In this document: positions 23,779 through 34,107 of the stretch, piece by piece
Position numbering within the stretch: position 1 is the first letter of the stretch
How the letters are laid out: each line of letters begins with the position of its first letter
Source: Streptacidiphilus neutrinimicus
GTDB lineage: Bacteria > Actinomycetota > Actinomycetes > Streptomycetales > Streptomycetaceae
Direction: 5' to 3'
Assembly: GCF_000787815.1 (NCBI RefSeq)
Contig: NZ_BBPO01000066.1
Location: forward strand, 1 to 36,507
DNA: 36,507 nucleotides
The notes under the pieces: model-generated
What the model saw: only the letters and a program-made list of their open reading frames with translations
Told to the model about the DNA's origin: nothing
Database searches by the model: none
Program-made: the position numbers and the translations under genes

Positions 23779-26001
23779 TCAGCTGGCGCCCGCACGTGTG
23801 CCCCAGCTGTCCTCGCCGCGCCGGGAGCGGCGGCGGGAGTCGATGAGCAGTTCCTGCACGTTGCGCAGCGACCGCCCCTCCGCGTCGTGCGCGTGCCGGG
23901 TCCAGACGCCGTCCGGGCCCAAGTGCCACGAGGAGGTGTCGTCGGCCATGCCGAGCTCCAGGAGGCCCTGCAGTTCGGCCCGGTGCCCCGGGTCGGTCAC
24001 GCGCAGCAGCGCCTCGATGCGGCGGTCCAGGTTGCGGTGCATCATGTCGGCGCTGCCGATCCAGACCTCCGGGTCCCCGCCGTTCTCGAACAGGAAGATC
24101 CGCGAGTGCTCCAGGAAGCGCCCCAGGATCGAGCGGACCCGGATGTTCTCGCTGAGCCCCGGCACGCCCGGCCGGATCGCGCAGATGCCGCGCACCCACA
24201 CGTCCACCGGCACGCCCGCCATCGAGGCCCGGTAGAGGGCGTCGATGATGGCCTCGTCCACGATCGAGTTGACCTTGATCTGGATCCGCGCCGGGCGGCC
24301 GGCCCGGTGGTGCGCGATCTCGTCGTGGATCCGCTTGACCAGCCCGTTGCGCAGCGAGCGCGGCGCGACCAGCAGGCGGCGGTAGGACTCGCGGCGCGAG
24401 TACCCGGAGAGGCGGTTGAACAGGTCGGACAGGTCCGCGCCGACCTGCGGGTCGGCGGTCAGCACGCCGAGGTCCTCGTAGAGGCGGGCGGTCTTCGGGT
24501 GGTAGTTGCCGGTGCCCACGTGCGCGTAGCGGCGCAGCGTGTCGCCCTCCTGGCGGACCACGAGGGAGAGCTTGCTGTGCGTCTTCAGCCCGATCAGGCC
24601 GTAGACGACGTGGCAGCCGGCCTCCTCCAGCTTGCGGGCCCACTTGATGTTGGCCTGCTCGTCGAAGCGTGCCTTGATCTCGACCAGGACCAGCACCTGC
24701 TTGCCCGACTCGGCGGCGTCGATCAGCGCGTCCACGATCGGCGAGTCGCCGGAGGTGCGGTACAGCGTCTGTTTGATCGCCAGCACCTGCGGGTCGGCGG
24801 CGGCCTGCTCCAGGAAGGCCTGCACCGAGGTGGAGAACGAGTCGTACGGGTGGTGCAGCAGCACGTCCCGCTCGCGGACGGCGGCGAAGATGTCCGGCTG
24901 CGAGGCCGACTCCACGTCCGTCAGGCCCCGGGCGGTCCCGGCCACGAACGGCTGGTACTTCAGCTCCGGCCGGTCGGCGCCCGCGATCGCGAACAGGCCC
25001 GTCAGGTCGAGCGGGCCGGGCAGCGGGTACACCTCGGCGGCGGAGATGTTCAGCTCGCGGACCAGCAGGTCCAGCACGTACGGGTCGATCGACTCCTCGA
25101 CCTCCAGGCGCACCGGCGGGCCGAAGCGGCGCCGCATCAGCTCCTTCTCGAGCGCCTTGAGGATGTTCTCGGCGTCGTCCTCCTCGACCTCCAGGTCCTC
25201 GTTGCGGGTGACCCGGAAGGCGTGGTGGGCGAGCACCTCCATGCCCGGGAACAAGTACTCCAGGTGCGCGCCCATGACGTCCTCGAGCGGGACGTACCGG
25301 TTGGGCGAGGCCTCCAGGAACCGCGACAGGACCTGCGGCACCTTCACGCGGGCGAAGTGCTTGTGGCCGCTGACGGGGTTGCGCACGACGACGGCGAGGT
25401 TGAGCGAGAGCCCGGAGATGTACGGGAACGGGTGCGCCGGGTCCACCGCCAGCGGGGTCAGCACGGGGAAGATCTGCTGCCGGAACAGCGCGAGCAGGCG
25501 CGCCTGCTCCTTGTCGCTCAGCTCGCCCCAGCGCACCAGTTCGATGCCCTCGGCCGACAGCTCGGGCAGCACGTCCTGTTGGAAGCAGGCGGCGTGCCGG
25601 GCCATCAGCTCGCGGGAACGTGTCCATATGAGGTCCAGCACCTCGCGCGGCTGCAGACCGCTCGCGCTGCGCTGGGCGACGCCGGTCGCGATGCGGCGCT
25701 TGAGGCCGGCGACGCGGACCATGAAGAACTCGTCCAGGTTGCTGGCGAAGATCGCCAGGAACTTGGCGCGCTCGAGCAGCGGGGTCTCCGGGTCCTCGGC
25801 GAGCTCCAGCACGCGCTCGTTGAACGCGAGCCAGCTGCGCTCGCGGTCCAGGAACCGGTTCTCCGGCAGGGCCTCGGCGTCGAAGCCGTCGGGGAGTGTC
25901 ATGTCCTCGGGAACGAGGACGGTACCGGGAGCGGAGCCGGCCGCGGTGGCGGACAGGCTCGGCTTGGCGGGGAAGGGTGACGAGGCAGGCTGGGCGGTCA
26001 T
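23779..26001 (-). CDS. ppk: Polyphosphate kinase 1
   Basis: This 740-aa PPK1 has the N-terminal helical domain starting [21 protein letters not shown] (only part of a longer block), the head domain, and two PLD-like catalytic domains. The autophosphorylated His is His475 in [11 protein letters not shown], followed by [15 protein letters not shown] (497-511); the second conserved His is His655 in MHRNLDRR. It makes polyphosphate from ATP terminal phosphate, reversibly. ATG 26001 is chosen because AGGAGGAG lies about nine bases upstream; the frame is open to 26064. A weak PHO-box-like tandem element lies 70-91 bp upstream. It stands with CHAD and Nudix genes and the pst/pit systems in a phosphate storage locus. 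Confidence 0.97.
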   Translation of the reverse strand: MTAQPASSPFPAKPSLSATAAGSAPGTVLVPEDMTLPDGFDAEALPENRFLDRERSWLAFNERVLELAEDPETPLLERAKFLAIFASNLDEFFMVRVAGLKRRIATGVAQRSASGLQPREVLDLIWTRSRELMARHAACFQQDVLPELSAEGIELVRWGELSDKEQARLLALFRQQIFPVLTPLAVDPAHPFPYISGLSLNLAVVVRNPVSGHKHFARVKVPQVLSRFLEASPNRYVPLEDVMGAHLEYLFPGMEVLAHHAFRVTRNEDLEVEEDDAENILKALEKELMRRRFGPPVRLEVEESIDPYVLDLLVRELNISAAEVYPLPGPLDLTGLFAIAGADRPELKYQPFVAGTARGLTDVESASQPDIFAAVRERDVLLHHPYDSFSTSVQAFLEQAAADPQVLAIKQTLYRTSGDSPIVDALIDAAESGKQVLVLVEIKARFDEQANIKWARKLEEAGCHVVYGLIGLKTHSKLSLVVRQEGDTLRRYAHVGTGNYHPKTARLYEDLGVLTADPQVGADLSDLFNRLSGYSRRESYRRLLVAPRSLRNGLVKRIHDEIAHHRAGRPARIQIKVNSIVDEAIIDALYRASMAGVPVDVWVRGICAIRPGVPGLSENIRVRSILGRFLEHSRIFLFENGGDPEVWIGSADMMHRNLDRRIEALLRVTDPGHRAELQGLLELGMADDTSSWHLGPDGVWTRHAHDAEGRSLRNVQELLIDSRRRSRRGEDSWGTRAGAS

Positions 26002-26070
26002 GGTCTGTGGCTCCTCCTGCACGGCGTCATCCGCCCGCCGCCGCGGTGACGGGACGGATCGCATTTCGTG

Positions 26071-26092
26071 ATCTTTGCAACGGCATTTGAAC
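26071..26092 (-). promoter_or_regulatory. PHO-box-like tandem element upstream of ppk
   Basis: On the minus strand, GTTCAAATGCC is followed immediately by GTTGCAAAGAT, two 11-bp units that share the GTT start and spacing of PHO units. Only the first has the full GTTCA core. It lies 70-91 bp before the ppk start, a sensible activator or repressor distance. PhoP control of ppk is known in streptomycetes, which supports this reading. Confidence 0.5.
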
Positions 26093-26110
26093 TCAAGGTA
26101 AATACAGCGT

Positions 26111-26157
26111 GGCCTGCAGGAAAGCTGAGGCGGTCGCCTGTGCTTCGTCTGCAGGCC
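26111..26157 (-). terminator. Nested inverted repeat downstream of mshD
   Basis: GGCCTGCAG (26111-26119) pairs with CTGCAGGCC (26149-26157), enclosing a smaller AGGCG-GT-CGCCT hairpin (26127-26138). It lies about 38 bp past the mshD stop and upstream of the ppk promoter, so a terminator isolating the two genes is the simplest reading. Confidence 0.6.
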
Positions 26158-26195
26158 TCTTGACGCCGGAATGGCCGACGTGGCGCCCGCAGGGC

Positions 26196-27044
26196 TCAGC
26201 CGCGCACGGCGAACATCAGGTCCACCTCGTGCACCGTGAACCCCGCCTTCTGGTATACCCGCAGCGCGGCCGGGTTATCGGCGTCGACGTAGAGCATCAC
26301 GGTCGGCAGGCCACGCCGTTGGGCCAGATGGTGGACCCCGATCGCGGTCAGCGCCTTGCCGAGCCCGCTGCCCTGCTCGGTCGGGCTCACCCCGACCACG
26401 TAGACCTCGCCGAGCCCTCCCTCGACCTTCGTCCAGTGGAAGCCGACGAGCTCGCCGCCGCGTTCGGCCAGGAAGAAGCCCTCCGGGTCGAACCACGCCT
26501 GCGCCTCGCGCTCCTCGATGTCGCGTCGGGTCCAGGAGCCCTGCTCCGGGTGGTGCGCGAAGGCCGCGGCGTTCACCTTCAGCCACGCCTCCTCGTCCCG
26601 CCCCGGGTCGAAGGTCCGCACGGTGACTCCGTCGGGCAGCGGCGGGACCTCGGGCGCGGGCCCGGTCCGGCGCAGCTGCCGCAGCTCGCGGACCAGCTCC
26701 AGGCCGAACTCCGCCGCGAGCCGCGTCGCGCCCGGGTGGCCGCCGTGCGCCCACACCCTGCGGGCCCCGCTGTTCAGCGTCCGGCGCAGCAGCCCCCGCC
26801 CGTTCCCCTCGCGCCGCCGCGCCGGGTCGATCACGAGCTCGGCGGTCCACTCGGCGTCGATCTGCGCGTACCCGAGGAGCACCCCGTGCTCGTCCCTGCT
26901 GGTCAGGTGGTTCACGTCCGCCCGCCCACTGCGCAGGGCCAGCCTCCCCTGCTCCGAGACGGCCTGCCGCCCGTCCGCCTCCGCCGCGCGCTCCAGCAGC
27001 GCGGCGATCTCCTCACGCTCCGCAGTGTCCATACGTTCGACCAT
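26196..27044 (-). CDS. mshD: Mycothiol synthase MshD
   Basis: This 282-aa protein contains two tandem GNAT domains, the layout of MshD, which acetylates Cys-GlcN-Ins with acetyl-CoA in the last step of mycothiol synthesis. The C-terminal, active GNAT domain carries [20 protein letters not shown], the acetyl-CoA binding loop, followed by [19 protein letters not shown]. The start is ATG 27044 or ATG 27032 (four residues shorter); neither has a clear Shine-Dalgarno sequence. It is cytoplasmic. Mycothiol is the thiol of actinobacteria, confirming the taxonomic placement. The MFS gene lies 65 bp upstream in the same direction. Confidence 0.95.
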   Translation of the reverse strand: MVERMDTAEREEIAALLERAAEADGRQAVSEQGRLALRSGRADVNHLTSRDEHGVLLGYAQIDAEWTAELVIDPARRREGNGRGLLRRTLNSGARRVWAHGGHPGATRLAAEFGLELVRELRQLRRTGPAPEVPPLPDGVTVRTFDPGRDEEAWLKVNAAAFAHHPEQGSWTRRDIEEREAQAWFDPEGFFLAERGGELVGFHWTKVEGGLGEVYVVGVSPTEQGSGLGKALTAIGVHHLAQRRGLPTVMLYVDADNPAALRVYQKAGFTVHEVDLMFAVRG

Positions 27045-27109
27045 AGGGGAGTTGAACGTGTGCGACAGACCGCGTGCCCCGCCCGTCGGCTCCTTTCCGA
27101 GGCTGTCTG

Positions 27110-28318
27110 CTAGCGGCGGGGCAGCACGGCGATCGAGACGAGGGCGCAGACGGCGGCGACGGCGAAGGCCGGGCTGAAGCCGGAGGCGGTGATCAGGGCG
27201 CCGACGACCGGCGGGCACAGCGACGCGGTCAGGTTCTGTCCGGTGTTCTGCACGGCCAGCGCGCGTCCCGCCCACCGCGGGCCGGCCCGCTCCGCGACGG
27301 AGGTGAAGGACAGCCCGTTGGTGCTCGCGGAGAGCCCGCACAGGACGACCAGCAGGACCACTCCCGCCACGCTGTCGCCCGCCACGGCCAAGCCCCCGCC
27401 CAGGACGCCGACGGCCGCAGCCAGCCACCGCATCGGCTTCAGCCGGCTGCCCACCGCGTCCGACCAGCGTCCGGCGGCGATCCGGCACGCCGCCGCCAGC
27501 GCCTGGCCGCAGGCCATCAGTTGTCCGGCCGCGACCGCGGGCCAGTGGCGCACGTCGGTCAGGTAGACCAGCCCGAACGCGCCGACGGTGAATTGCGGCC
27601 AGACCATCAGCGCGCTCGCGCCGTGGATCCGCCACAGGGCGGCACCCCGGTAGGGGCTCGCCGTCCGTGCGCCGTCGGCCGCTCCGGCGGCCTTCGCCGC
27701 GGGCCGCGGCGGGTCCACGACGAACAGCGCGGTCAGCACCGCCATCACCCCGGACAGCACGGCGACGAACAGCACCGCCCCGTGCAGGCCGTGCGCGGCC
27801 GCGATCGGCGGCATCGCCACCGCCGCGACCAGCATCCCCAGCGGCGTCGACGTCTGCCGCACGCCCATCGCCAGCCCGCGTTGCTCGGGCGGGAACCACC
27901 CCAGCACGACCCGACCGCTGGCGGCCGACACGCTCGCCCCGGCCGCGCCCGCCACGGTGAACAGCACTCCGAGCCACACCAGCCCGTGCACCAGCAGCGC
28001 CGCGCCCAGCGCGCCCGTCGCCACCCCGAGCCCGGCCGCCAGCACCCACCGCTCGCCGTACCGGTCGGTGGCCGCGCCCCACGCGTACAGCGCCAGCAGC
28101 AGCCCCACCGTCGGACACGCGACCATCACCCCGGCCTGCGCCAGCGTCAGCCCCTCCGCGCTCCGCAGCGACGGGATGAGGTACGGCATCCCGTACAGGA
28201 ACGCGCACGCCGCGGTCTGCGCGGCGGTCCCGAGCGCGAGCATCGCCCAGCGCCGGGAGGTCTGCGGGGCGGTCGTGGCGGCGGGGGACGCGTGGGCCTC
28301 ACGCTGACTTGAGGGCAT
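27110..28318 (-). CDS. MFS transporter
   Basis: This 402-aa protein has about twelve membrane segments, and the motif A region after the second helix reads GAATDRYGERWVL. A long cytoplasmic loop (about 198-225, Pro/Ala-rich) separates two six-helix halves. It has the general form of a proton-driven permease or exporter of the MFS_1 family; the substrate cannot be read. The start ATG (28318) has little spacing to the histidine kinase gene (stop at 28362), and the 43-bp gap is unusually AT-rich, so a promoter may lie there or inside the kinase end. Its neighbours give no clear pathway clue. Confidence 0.9.
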   Translation of the reverse strand: MPSSQREAHASPAATTAPQTSRRWAMLALGTAAQTAACAFLYGMPYLIPSLRSAEGLTLAQAGVMVACPTVGLLLALYAWGAATDRYGERWVLAAGLGVATGALGAALLVHGLVWLGVLFTVAGAAGASVSAASGRVVLGWFPPEQRGLAMGVRQTSTPLGMLVAAVAMPPIAAAHGLHGAVLFVAVLSGVMAVLTALFVVDPPRPAAKAAGAADGARTASPYRGAALWRIHGASALMVWPQFTVGAFGLVYLTDVRHWPAVAAGQLMACGQALAAACRIAAGRWSDAVGSRLKPMRWLAAAVGVLGGGLAVAGDSVAGVVLLVVLCGLSASTNGLSFTSVAERAGPRWAGRALAVQNTGQNLTASLCPPVVGALITASGFSPAFAVAAVCALVSIAVLPRR

Positions 28319-28361
28319 GTCAGCATGATGGCCCAGTATTCATATGGTGGGACAGAACATT

Positions 28362-29782
28362 TCAGATGGTGGACGGGAGCTCCGGGGGAGGGGTCGGTGC
28401 GCCGGGGAGCTTCATGGTGGCGAGGGTGCCGGGGTGGGCGTTGGAGAGGGCGACCTCGCCGCCGCAGTCCTGCACCGTCTGCGAGACGATCGCCAGGCCG
28501 AGACCCGAGCCCGGCATCTGCCGCGCGGCGGGGGAGCGCCAGAACCGCTCGAAGACGTGGGCGAGGTCCTCCTCCGGGATGCCCGGACCGTGGTCGCGGA
28601 CCGTGAGGGTGCCGAAGTGCAGGCCGAGGTCGATGGTGCCCCCGGCCGGCGAGAACTTCACCGCGTTGTCCAGCAGGTTGATGACGGCCCGTTCGAGAGC
28701 GTGCGCGTCCGCGCGCACGTACCAGGGCTCCACGGACACCGTGAACTCCAGGCCCGGCCCGCGCAGCCGCGCCCGGTCCAGCGCGCGGGCGGCGATGTCG
28801 TGCAGCGCCACGACCTCCAGCGGCCGGGCGCCGGTGGGACGCGTCGGCCGGGACAGCTCCAGCAGGTCGCCGATGAGCGTCGACAACTCGCCCATCTGCG
28901 CCTTCATGTTCCGCAGCAGCTTCTTCCTGGTCTCCTCCGGCAGCGGCCGCCCGGTGTCCTCACTGCGCACCAGCAGGTCCACGTTCGTGCGCAGCGAGGT
29001 CAGCGGCGTCCGCAGCTCGTGCCCGGCGTCGGCGATCAGCTGCGACTGCCGCTCCCGCGAGGAGGCGAGCGCGGTCGACATGGAGTTGAACGACGTGGAC
29101 AGCCGCGCGATCTCGTCGTCACTCTCCCCGACGTCGATCGTCGTCCCCACCTCCTCCGTCCGCGCAATGTGCTCCACGGCGGCGGTGAGCCGGTCGACCG
29201 GCTTCAGCCCGGTGCGGGCGACGTACCAAGCCGCTATCAGCGCTCCCGCGATGACGACGAGGGCCAAGACCGTGAGGATCACCGCCAGCGTCGCCAGGGC
29301 CGAGTAGACGGGCTTGAGCGGCTGGGCGAACGAGATGGCGAGGCTGGTCGGCTGACCGTTGATCGTCACATTGCCCAGGCTCACCGTGTAGACGCGGATC
29401 GGGGTGCCCCCGTATGTCCTTCCGTCATGGATCGTCGAGTCGGCATGGGGGCCGTCGGTCCCCGATGCTGCTACGGCCAGATCCGCGTCAGTGGGCCGTA
29501 CGTTGCTGTCGGAGTTCGCGCACAGCGGCCCGGCGGAGGTGATGACCGTGGTGAGGGCCTGCGAGTGGTCGAACGGATGGGGGCCGTTGCACGGATTGGG
29601 GATGGACCCGAGGGCCTTCTGCTCGGACCAGGACTGCATCAGTGTGTCGTCGACCTGCGTGCTCATCTGCTGCCGCGCCGCGAACCACGCCAGCGCGCAG
29701 CACAGCACCACGGCGACGGTGACGACGGCAGCCGTCATCGTCGCCAGCCGACCCCGGAGGGTCAGCCGGCGCCAGCGGTTCC

Positions 29783-29786
<4 letters not shown>
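28362..29786 (-). CDS. Sensor histidine kinase (HAMP, EnvZ/CutS type)
   Basis: This 474-aa membrane kinase has TM1 at about 14-37, an extracytoplasmic sensor of about 125 residues with only two Cys (66 and 89), and TM2 at about 164-190. A HAMP linker spans about 191-245, the HisKA domain has phosphorylated His256 in [11 protein letters not shown], and the HATPase domain has [21 protein letters not shown] and GSGLGLAI. It overlaps the response regulator stop by four bases (ATGA), so the two are produced together. The signal is unknown. The neighbouring membrane protease gene suggests envelope or secretion stress (inference). From memory it corresponds to the SCO4155-type kinase. Confidence 0.96.
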
Positions 29787-30505
<719 letters not shown>

Positions 30506-30574
30506 CCCCGTTGCTCCTCGAAGCTGTGTGGTTGCTACGTCATGCTGTGAGGCAATTGTCTGCCATGAACGGCG

Positions 30575-31813
30575 TCAGCTGTTGATGCTCTGGCCGGACT
30601 GGAGTTGCGGGAGCACCGCCTTGGCCGCGTTGATCGGGATCGAGAAGCCGAGGCCGACGCTGCCGGCCTCCGAGCCGGAGCTGCCGCCGGAGTTGCTGCT
30701 GGAGTTGTACATCGACGCGTTGATGCCGACGACCTGGCCCTGCGAGTTCAGCAGCGGGCCGCCGCTGTTGCCGGGGTTGAGCGAGGCGTCGGTCTGGATC
30801 GCGTTGTAGGAGGCGGTCTGCGAGGAGCTGCCCTGGTAGGAGCGGTTGGAGTCGCCCTGCCAGAACGGGAGGCCGAAGCCGCCGTTGCCCTGCACCGTGC
30901 TGGGGCTGACGTCGACCTTGACCGGTCGGTTCAACGCGCTGACGATGCCGGAGGTGACCGTGCCGGTCAGGCCGTCCGGGTTGCCGATGGCCACGACCTG
31001 GTCGCCGACCGCCACCTGGCTGGAGTCGCCCAGGGAGACGGTGGGCAGACCGCTGACGCCCTCGGCCTTGATCACGGCGACGTCGAGCGACGCGTCGGTG
31101 CCGACGATGGTGCCGGTCGCGGTCTTGCCGTTGCTGAAGGAGATCTTGATGGTGCCGCCGTTGCCGTTCGCGGCGTCGGAGATCACGTGGTAGTTGGTGA
31201 GGATCTGGCCGGTCGAGGTCAGCACCATGCCGGTCCCGAGATCCTCGCTGCTGCCGCTGTTGACGGTGATCTGGACGACGGCCGGGGAGACGGCCTTGGC
31301 GATCGTGGCGACGTCGCTGGTGCCGCTGGACTTGTCGCCGGTCACCACCGCGTTGGTCGCATAGGAGGCGTGGTCGCCGGTCTTCTCGCCGATGAGGCCG
31401 CCCGCGACACCGCCCGCGAGGGCCGAGAGCACGGCGACGGCGGCGACGAGCGCGACCGGCCGCTTCATGCGGCGCTTCGGCTGCGGCTGCTCCGGCGGCG
31501 GCCAGGCGGCGCCCGCGGGGTCGACCGGCGGCTCGGCCGGAGGGCCGACCGGCGGCTGACCGAAGGACGCCTGGCCGTAGGAACCGGCCTGCGGCTGCTC
31601 GGCGCTGAAGTAGTAGCCCTGGGGCTGCTGCGGCGCCTGGGGTGCCTGGGGAGCCTGCTGCGCAGCGGAGGACGGGTGGACCGTGCCCTCGAGGGGCCGG
31701 GTCTCGTGCGCCGTCGGCTGGTAGCCGGGCAGCGGCGGCACGGACGAGGAGTACGGGTCGTCTGCGTGGTTCCGGGGCGTCTCGGTCATGGCTATACCGT
31801 CGGCCCCGCACAT
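30575..31813 (-). CDS. Membrane-anchored trypsin-like serine protease (HtrA-like, no PDZ)
   Basis: This 412-aa protein has a Pro/Gln-rich cytoplasmic region (1-117), one membrane segment (about 119-142) and an extracytoplasmic chymotrypsin-fold protease. The triad is His209 in TNYHVI, Asp244 in DASLDVAV and Ser350 in NPGNSGGPL. The protein stops soon after the protease domain (LGFSIPINAAKAVLPQL), so the PDZ domain usual in DegP/HtrA is absent. The start at 31813 has AGGGA six bases upstream; ATG 31789, eight codons later (MTETPR), is an alternative without a ribosome binding site. It lies upstream of the two-component genes in the same direction, suggesting an envelope quality-control unit. 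Confidence 0.93.
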   Translation of the reverse strand: MCGADGIAMTETPRNHADDPYSSSVPPLPGYQPTAHETRPLEGTVHPSSAAQQAPQAPQAPQQPQGYYFSAEQPQAGSYGQASFGQPPVGPPAEPPVDPAGAAWPPPEQPQPKRRMKRPVALVAAVAVLSALAGGVAGGLIGEKTGDHASYATNAVVTGDKSSGTSDVATIAKAVSPAVVQITVNSGSSEDLGTGMVLTSTGQILTNYHVISDAANGNGGTIKISFSNGKTATGTIVGTDASLDVAVIKAEGVSGLPTVSLGDSSQVAVGDQVVAIGNPDGLTGTVTSGIVSALNRPVKVDVSPSTVQGNGGFGLPFWQGDSNRSYQGSSSQTASYNAIQTDASLNPGNSGGPLLNSQGQVVGINASMYNSSSNSGGSSGSEAGSVGLGFSIPINAAKAVLPQLQSGQSINS

Positions 31814-31902
31814 GAGAGGTCCCTGAGAGCACTGTCAGAACCGGGGTAGAACCCTGCGAGAGCCTTTCTCAGGCGCTGGGAGCTCGCGTGAGTAGGCCCC
31901 CC

Positions 31903-31922
31903 CGAGCCGCGGACGAGGCTCG
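31903..31922 (-). terminator. Possible terminator downstream of the lacI-family gene
   Basis: CGAGCC (31903-31908) pairs with GGCTCG (31917-31922) around an 8-base loop, about 90 bp past the regulator's stop. It is a modest stem. The rest of 31814-32013 holds the protease promoter region and GC-rich sequence without any gene I can support. Confidence 0.35.
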
Positions 31923-32013
31923 AGGAGGGCACGGACGGCGGACGCCCGGACGGCCTGGCGGAGCGTCGGCGCCCGGCGGCCGCAGCTCGGCAGCCCGGCT
32001 CAACAGCCCCGGC

Positions 32014-33045
32014 TCAGCAGCCGCAGCTGCGCCGGATCACCAGACGGCTCGGGAACTTCCGGATGCGCGGCGTCTCCGACCCCGGCACCGCCAGCGAGTC
32101 GTCGAGCACCAGGTCGACCGCGGCCTTGGCCATCGAGTCCCGGTCCGAGGCGATCGTGGTCAGCGGGGGGTCGCAGAACGCCGCCTCCTGGATGTCGTCG
32201 AACCCGATCACCGCGAGGTCCCGCCCGACGGTGAGCCCGACCTCGCGGGCGGCGCGCAGCACGCCTATCGCCTGGTCGTCCGTGGAGCAGAACAGCGCCG
32301 TCGGGCGCTCCCCGTCCGGGGTGCCCAGCAGCTCGACGGCGACCTGGTAGGCGCCGTACCGGTCGAAGGGCGCGTCGATGAGGCGGCCCTCGGTCGAGAT
32401 GCCGGCGGCCGCCATCGCCTGACGCCAGCCCTCGATGTGGTCGACGACCGGGTCGCCGGGCGCGGGCGCGTTCACGGGGCCCCCGAAGCAGGCCACGTAA
32501 GGGTGGCCGTGATGGTGCAACAGGTGCTCGACGGCCAACCGGGAACCGCCGATGTCGTCGGTGACCACGGCGATGTCGTCGGAGTTGTCCGGGCGGCGGT
32601 GCAGCAGCACCACGCGGGCGTCGCTGTGCGCGGCGAACTCCTCCTCGGCGCGCTGCGAGGGGCCCTCGGAGATCAGGATCAGTCCGGAGACGCGCATGCC
32701 CAGGAAGGCCCGCACGTAGTGGATCTCCCGGTCCCCGGTGTAGTCGGAGTTGCCGATCAGGACGATCTTGCCGCGTTCCGACGCGGCGCGTTCGACCGCG
32801 TGCGCGAGCTCGGCGAAGAACGGCTGGCGCGCGTCGGGCACCACCATGCCGATCAGGTTGGTCCGCCGGCTGGCCATCGCCTGGGCGACGCTGTTGGGGC
32901 GGTAGCCGAGCTCGGCTATGGCTGCGAGGACGCGTTCGCGCGTCGCGGGGGCGACGGGACGCGGTCCGTTGTTGATGACGTAGCTGACGACCGCGGTCGA
33001 CGTCCCCGCCAGTCGGGCCACATCGTCGCGGGTCACCTTGGGCAT
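32014..33045 (-). CDS. LacI-family transcriptional regulator
   Basis: This 343-aa regulator has an N-terminal LacI HTH ([20 protein letters not shown], residues 4-23) and hinge helix region ([19 protein letters not shown]). A periplasmic-binding-protein-like sensor core follows to residue 330, and the protein ends with a CGC tail (RRSCGC). Most family members bind a sugar or nucleoside as inducer and repress nearby catabolic genes, but no sugar gene stands beside it here, so targets are unknown. The ATG is 118 bp after the glnR stop; two strong hairpins in that gap separate the genes. Confidence 0.95.
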   Translation of the reverse strand: MPKVTRDDVARLAGTSTAVVSYVINNGPRPVAPATRERVLAAIAELGYRPNSVAQAMASRRTNLIGMVVPDARQPFFAELAHAVERAASERGKIVLIGNSDYTGDREIHYVRAFLGMRVSGLILISEGPSQRAEEEFAAHSDARVVLLHRRPDNSDDIAVVTDDIGGSRLAVEHLLHHHGHPYVACFGGPVNAPAPGDPVVDHIEGWRQAMAAAGISTEGRLIDAPFDRYGAYQVAVELLGTPDGERPTALFCSTDDQAIGVLRAAREVGLTVGRDLAVIGFDDIQEAAFCDPPLTTIASDRDSMAKAAVDLVLDDSLAVPGSETPRIRKFPSRLVIRRSCGC

Positions 33046-33076
33046 GGGCGGATTCTACTTGCAGGACGGCATGTCC

Positions 33077-33106
33077 GGACCAGAGGGCGGAAGCCGCCCT
33101 CGGTCC
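33077..33106 (-). terminator. glnR-distal hairpin 2
   Basis: GGACC-A-GAGGGCGG pairs with CCGCCCTC-GGTCC around an AAG loop: 13 bp with one bulged base. It is the second hairpin met by transcription leaving glnR and lies just before the lacI-family start at 33045. It may also sit in the leader of that gene. Confidence 0.75.
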
Positions 33107-33125
33107 ACGAACCGACTGTGGGATG

Positions 33126-33150
33126 GCTGTGCGCGGTGGCCGCGCACAGC
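33126..33150 (-). terminator. glnR-proximal hairpin 1
   Basis: GCTGTGCGCGG (33126-33136) pairs perfectly with CCGCGCACAGC (33140-33150) around a 3-base loop. It is 22 bp past the glnR stop, so it is a likely factor-independent terminator, reinforced by the next hairpin. Confidence 0.82.
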
Positions 33151-33171
33151 ACGGTGGCCCGGGACAGGGCG

Positions 33172-33927
33172 TCAGACCTCGAGCTCGACGTCGGCCTCGG
33201 CCGTCGCGGCCTCCCGCCCGGACTGCCCCGACTGACCCGAGCGGCCCTTGTCGGACTTGTCCGGGACCACGAAGCGGTAGCCGACGTTGCGGACGGTGCC
33301 GATCAGCTGCTCGTGCTCCGGCCCGAGCTTGGCGCGCAGGCGGCGGACGTGGACGTCGACCGTCCGGGTACCGCCGAAGTAGTCGTAGCCCCAGACCTCC
33401 TGCAGCAGCTGGGCGCGGGTGAAGACCCGGCCCGGGTGCTGCGCGAGGTACTTGATGAGCTCGAACTCCTTGAAGGTCAGGTCCAGCACCCGGCCCTTGA
33501 GCTTGGCACTGTAGGTGGCCTCGTCGACGGAGAGATCGCCGTTGCGGATCTCCATCGGGCTCTCGTCGGCGACGACGGACTGGCGTCCGATCGCGAGGCG
33601 CAGCCGCGCCTCGACCTCGGCCGGGCCGGCGGTGTCCAGCAGGACGTCGTCGACGCCCCATTCGGCGGTCACGGCGGCCAGGCCGCCCTCGGTGACCACC
33701 AGCAGCACGGGAGCGCCCGGCCCGGTCGAGCGCAGGAGCTGGCACAGGCCGCGGATGTGCGGCAGATCACGGCGCCCGTCGACGAGGATGACATCGGCGC
33801 TGGGGGTGTCGACGAGGGCGGAGCCCTCGGCGGGCGCGACGCGGACGTTGTGCAGCAGCAGCCCGAGGGCGGGCAGCACCTCCGCCGACGGCTGGAGGGC
33901 GTTGGTCAGCAGCAGCAGCGAACTCAT
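33172..33927 (-). CDS. glnR: Nitrogen regulator GlnR
   Basis: This 251-aa OmpR-type regulator is recognised as GlnR by its start ([14 protein letters not shown]) and its DNA-binding domain (about 135-225), with [20 protein letters not shown] (about 149-168), [14 protein letters not shown] and NVGYRFV. The receiver domain is atypical: Asp50 in VILVD is kept, but the usual acidic pocket is lacking, as in known GlnR proteins that act without a partner kinase. No kinase gene is adjacent. GlnR controls glutamine synthetase, ammonium and nitrate genes. The Ser/Gly/Glu-rich tail (about 226-251) varies between species. A pair of 16-bp direct repeats upstream (34004-34038) may take part in its regulation. 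Confidence 0.97.
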   Translation of the reverse strand: MSSLLLLTNALQPSAEVLPALGLLLHNVRVAPAEGSALVDTPSADVILVDGRRDLPHIRGLCQLLRSTGPGAPVLLVVTEGGLAAVTAEWGVDDVLLDTAGPAEVEARLRLAIGRQSVVADESPMEIRNGDLSVDEATYSAKLKGRVLDLTFKEFELIKYLAQHPGRVFTRAQLLQEVWGYDYFGGTRTVDVHVRRLRAKLGPEHEQLIGTVRNVGYRFVVPDKSDKGRSGQSGQSGREAATAEADVELEV

Positions 33928-33971
33928 ACCCGGTTAGTCCCCTTTCCGGGTGGGCCGGTGGCGTTCGGTAC

Positions 33972-33993
33972 CCCGACGGCGCACGTCGTCGGG
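33972..33993 (-). other. 7-bp hairpin in the glnR leader
   Basis: CCCGACG (33972-33978) pairs with CGTCGGG (33987-33993) around 8 bases, 45 bp before the glnR start, likely within its 5' UTR. Possible leader structure; no known riboswitch is recognised. Confidence 0.35.
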
Positions 33994-34003
33994 CGCAGCC
34001 GGT

Positions 34004-34038
34004 AACGTCCGGCTCTCGCACGAACGTCCGTATCTCGC
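34004..34038. repeat. Direct repeat of period 19 between glnR and the hydrolase gene
   Basis: AACGTCCGGCTCTCGC (34004-34019) recurs as AACGTCCGTATCTCGC (34023-34038), 14 of 16 identical. The period (19 bp, near two helical turns) places both copies on the same DNA face, as for a cooperative regulator binding site. It lies 77-111 bp before the glnR start and 70-104 bp before the divergent hydrolase start. Confidence 0.6.
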
Positions 34039-34107
34039 GTTCACAAAGCACAAAAGGACCCGGGGGCGACACTGCCCGGATCCCTCTTGACTAGGAGAAT
34101 AGCCCAC

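Noticed and set aside
22702-25980. Long rightward open frame opposite CHAD and ppk
   Set aside because: Antisense shadow of ppk; no recognisable motif and no sensible ribosome binding site.
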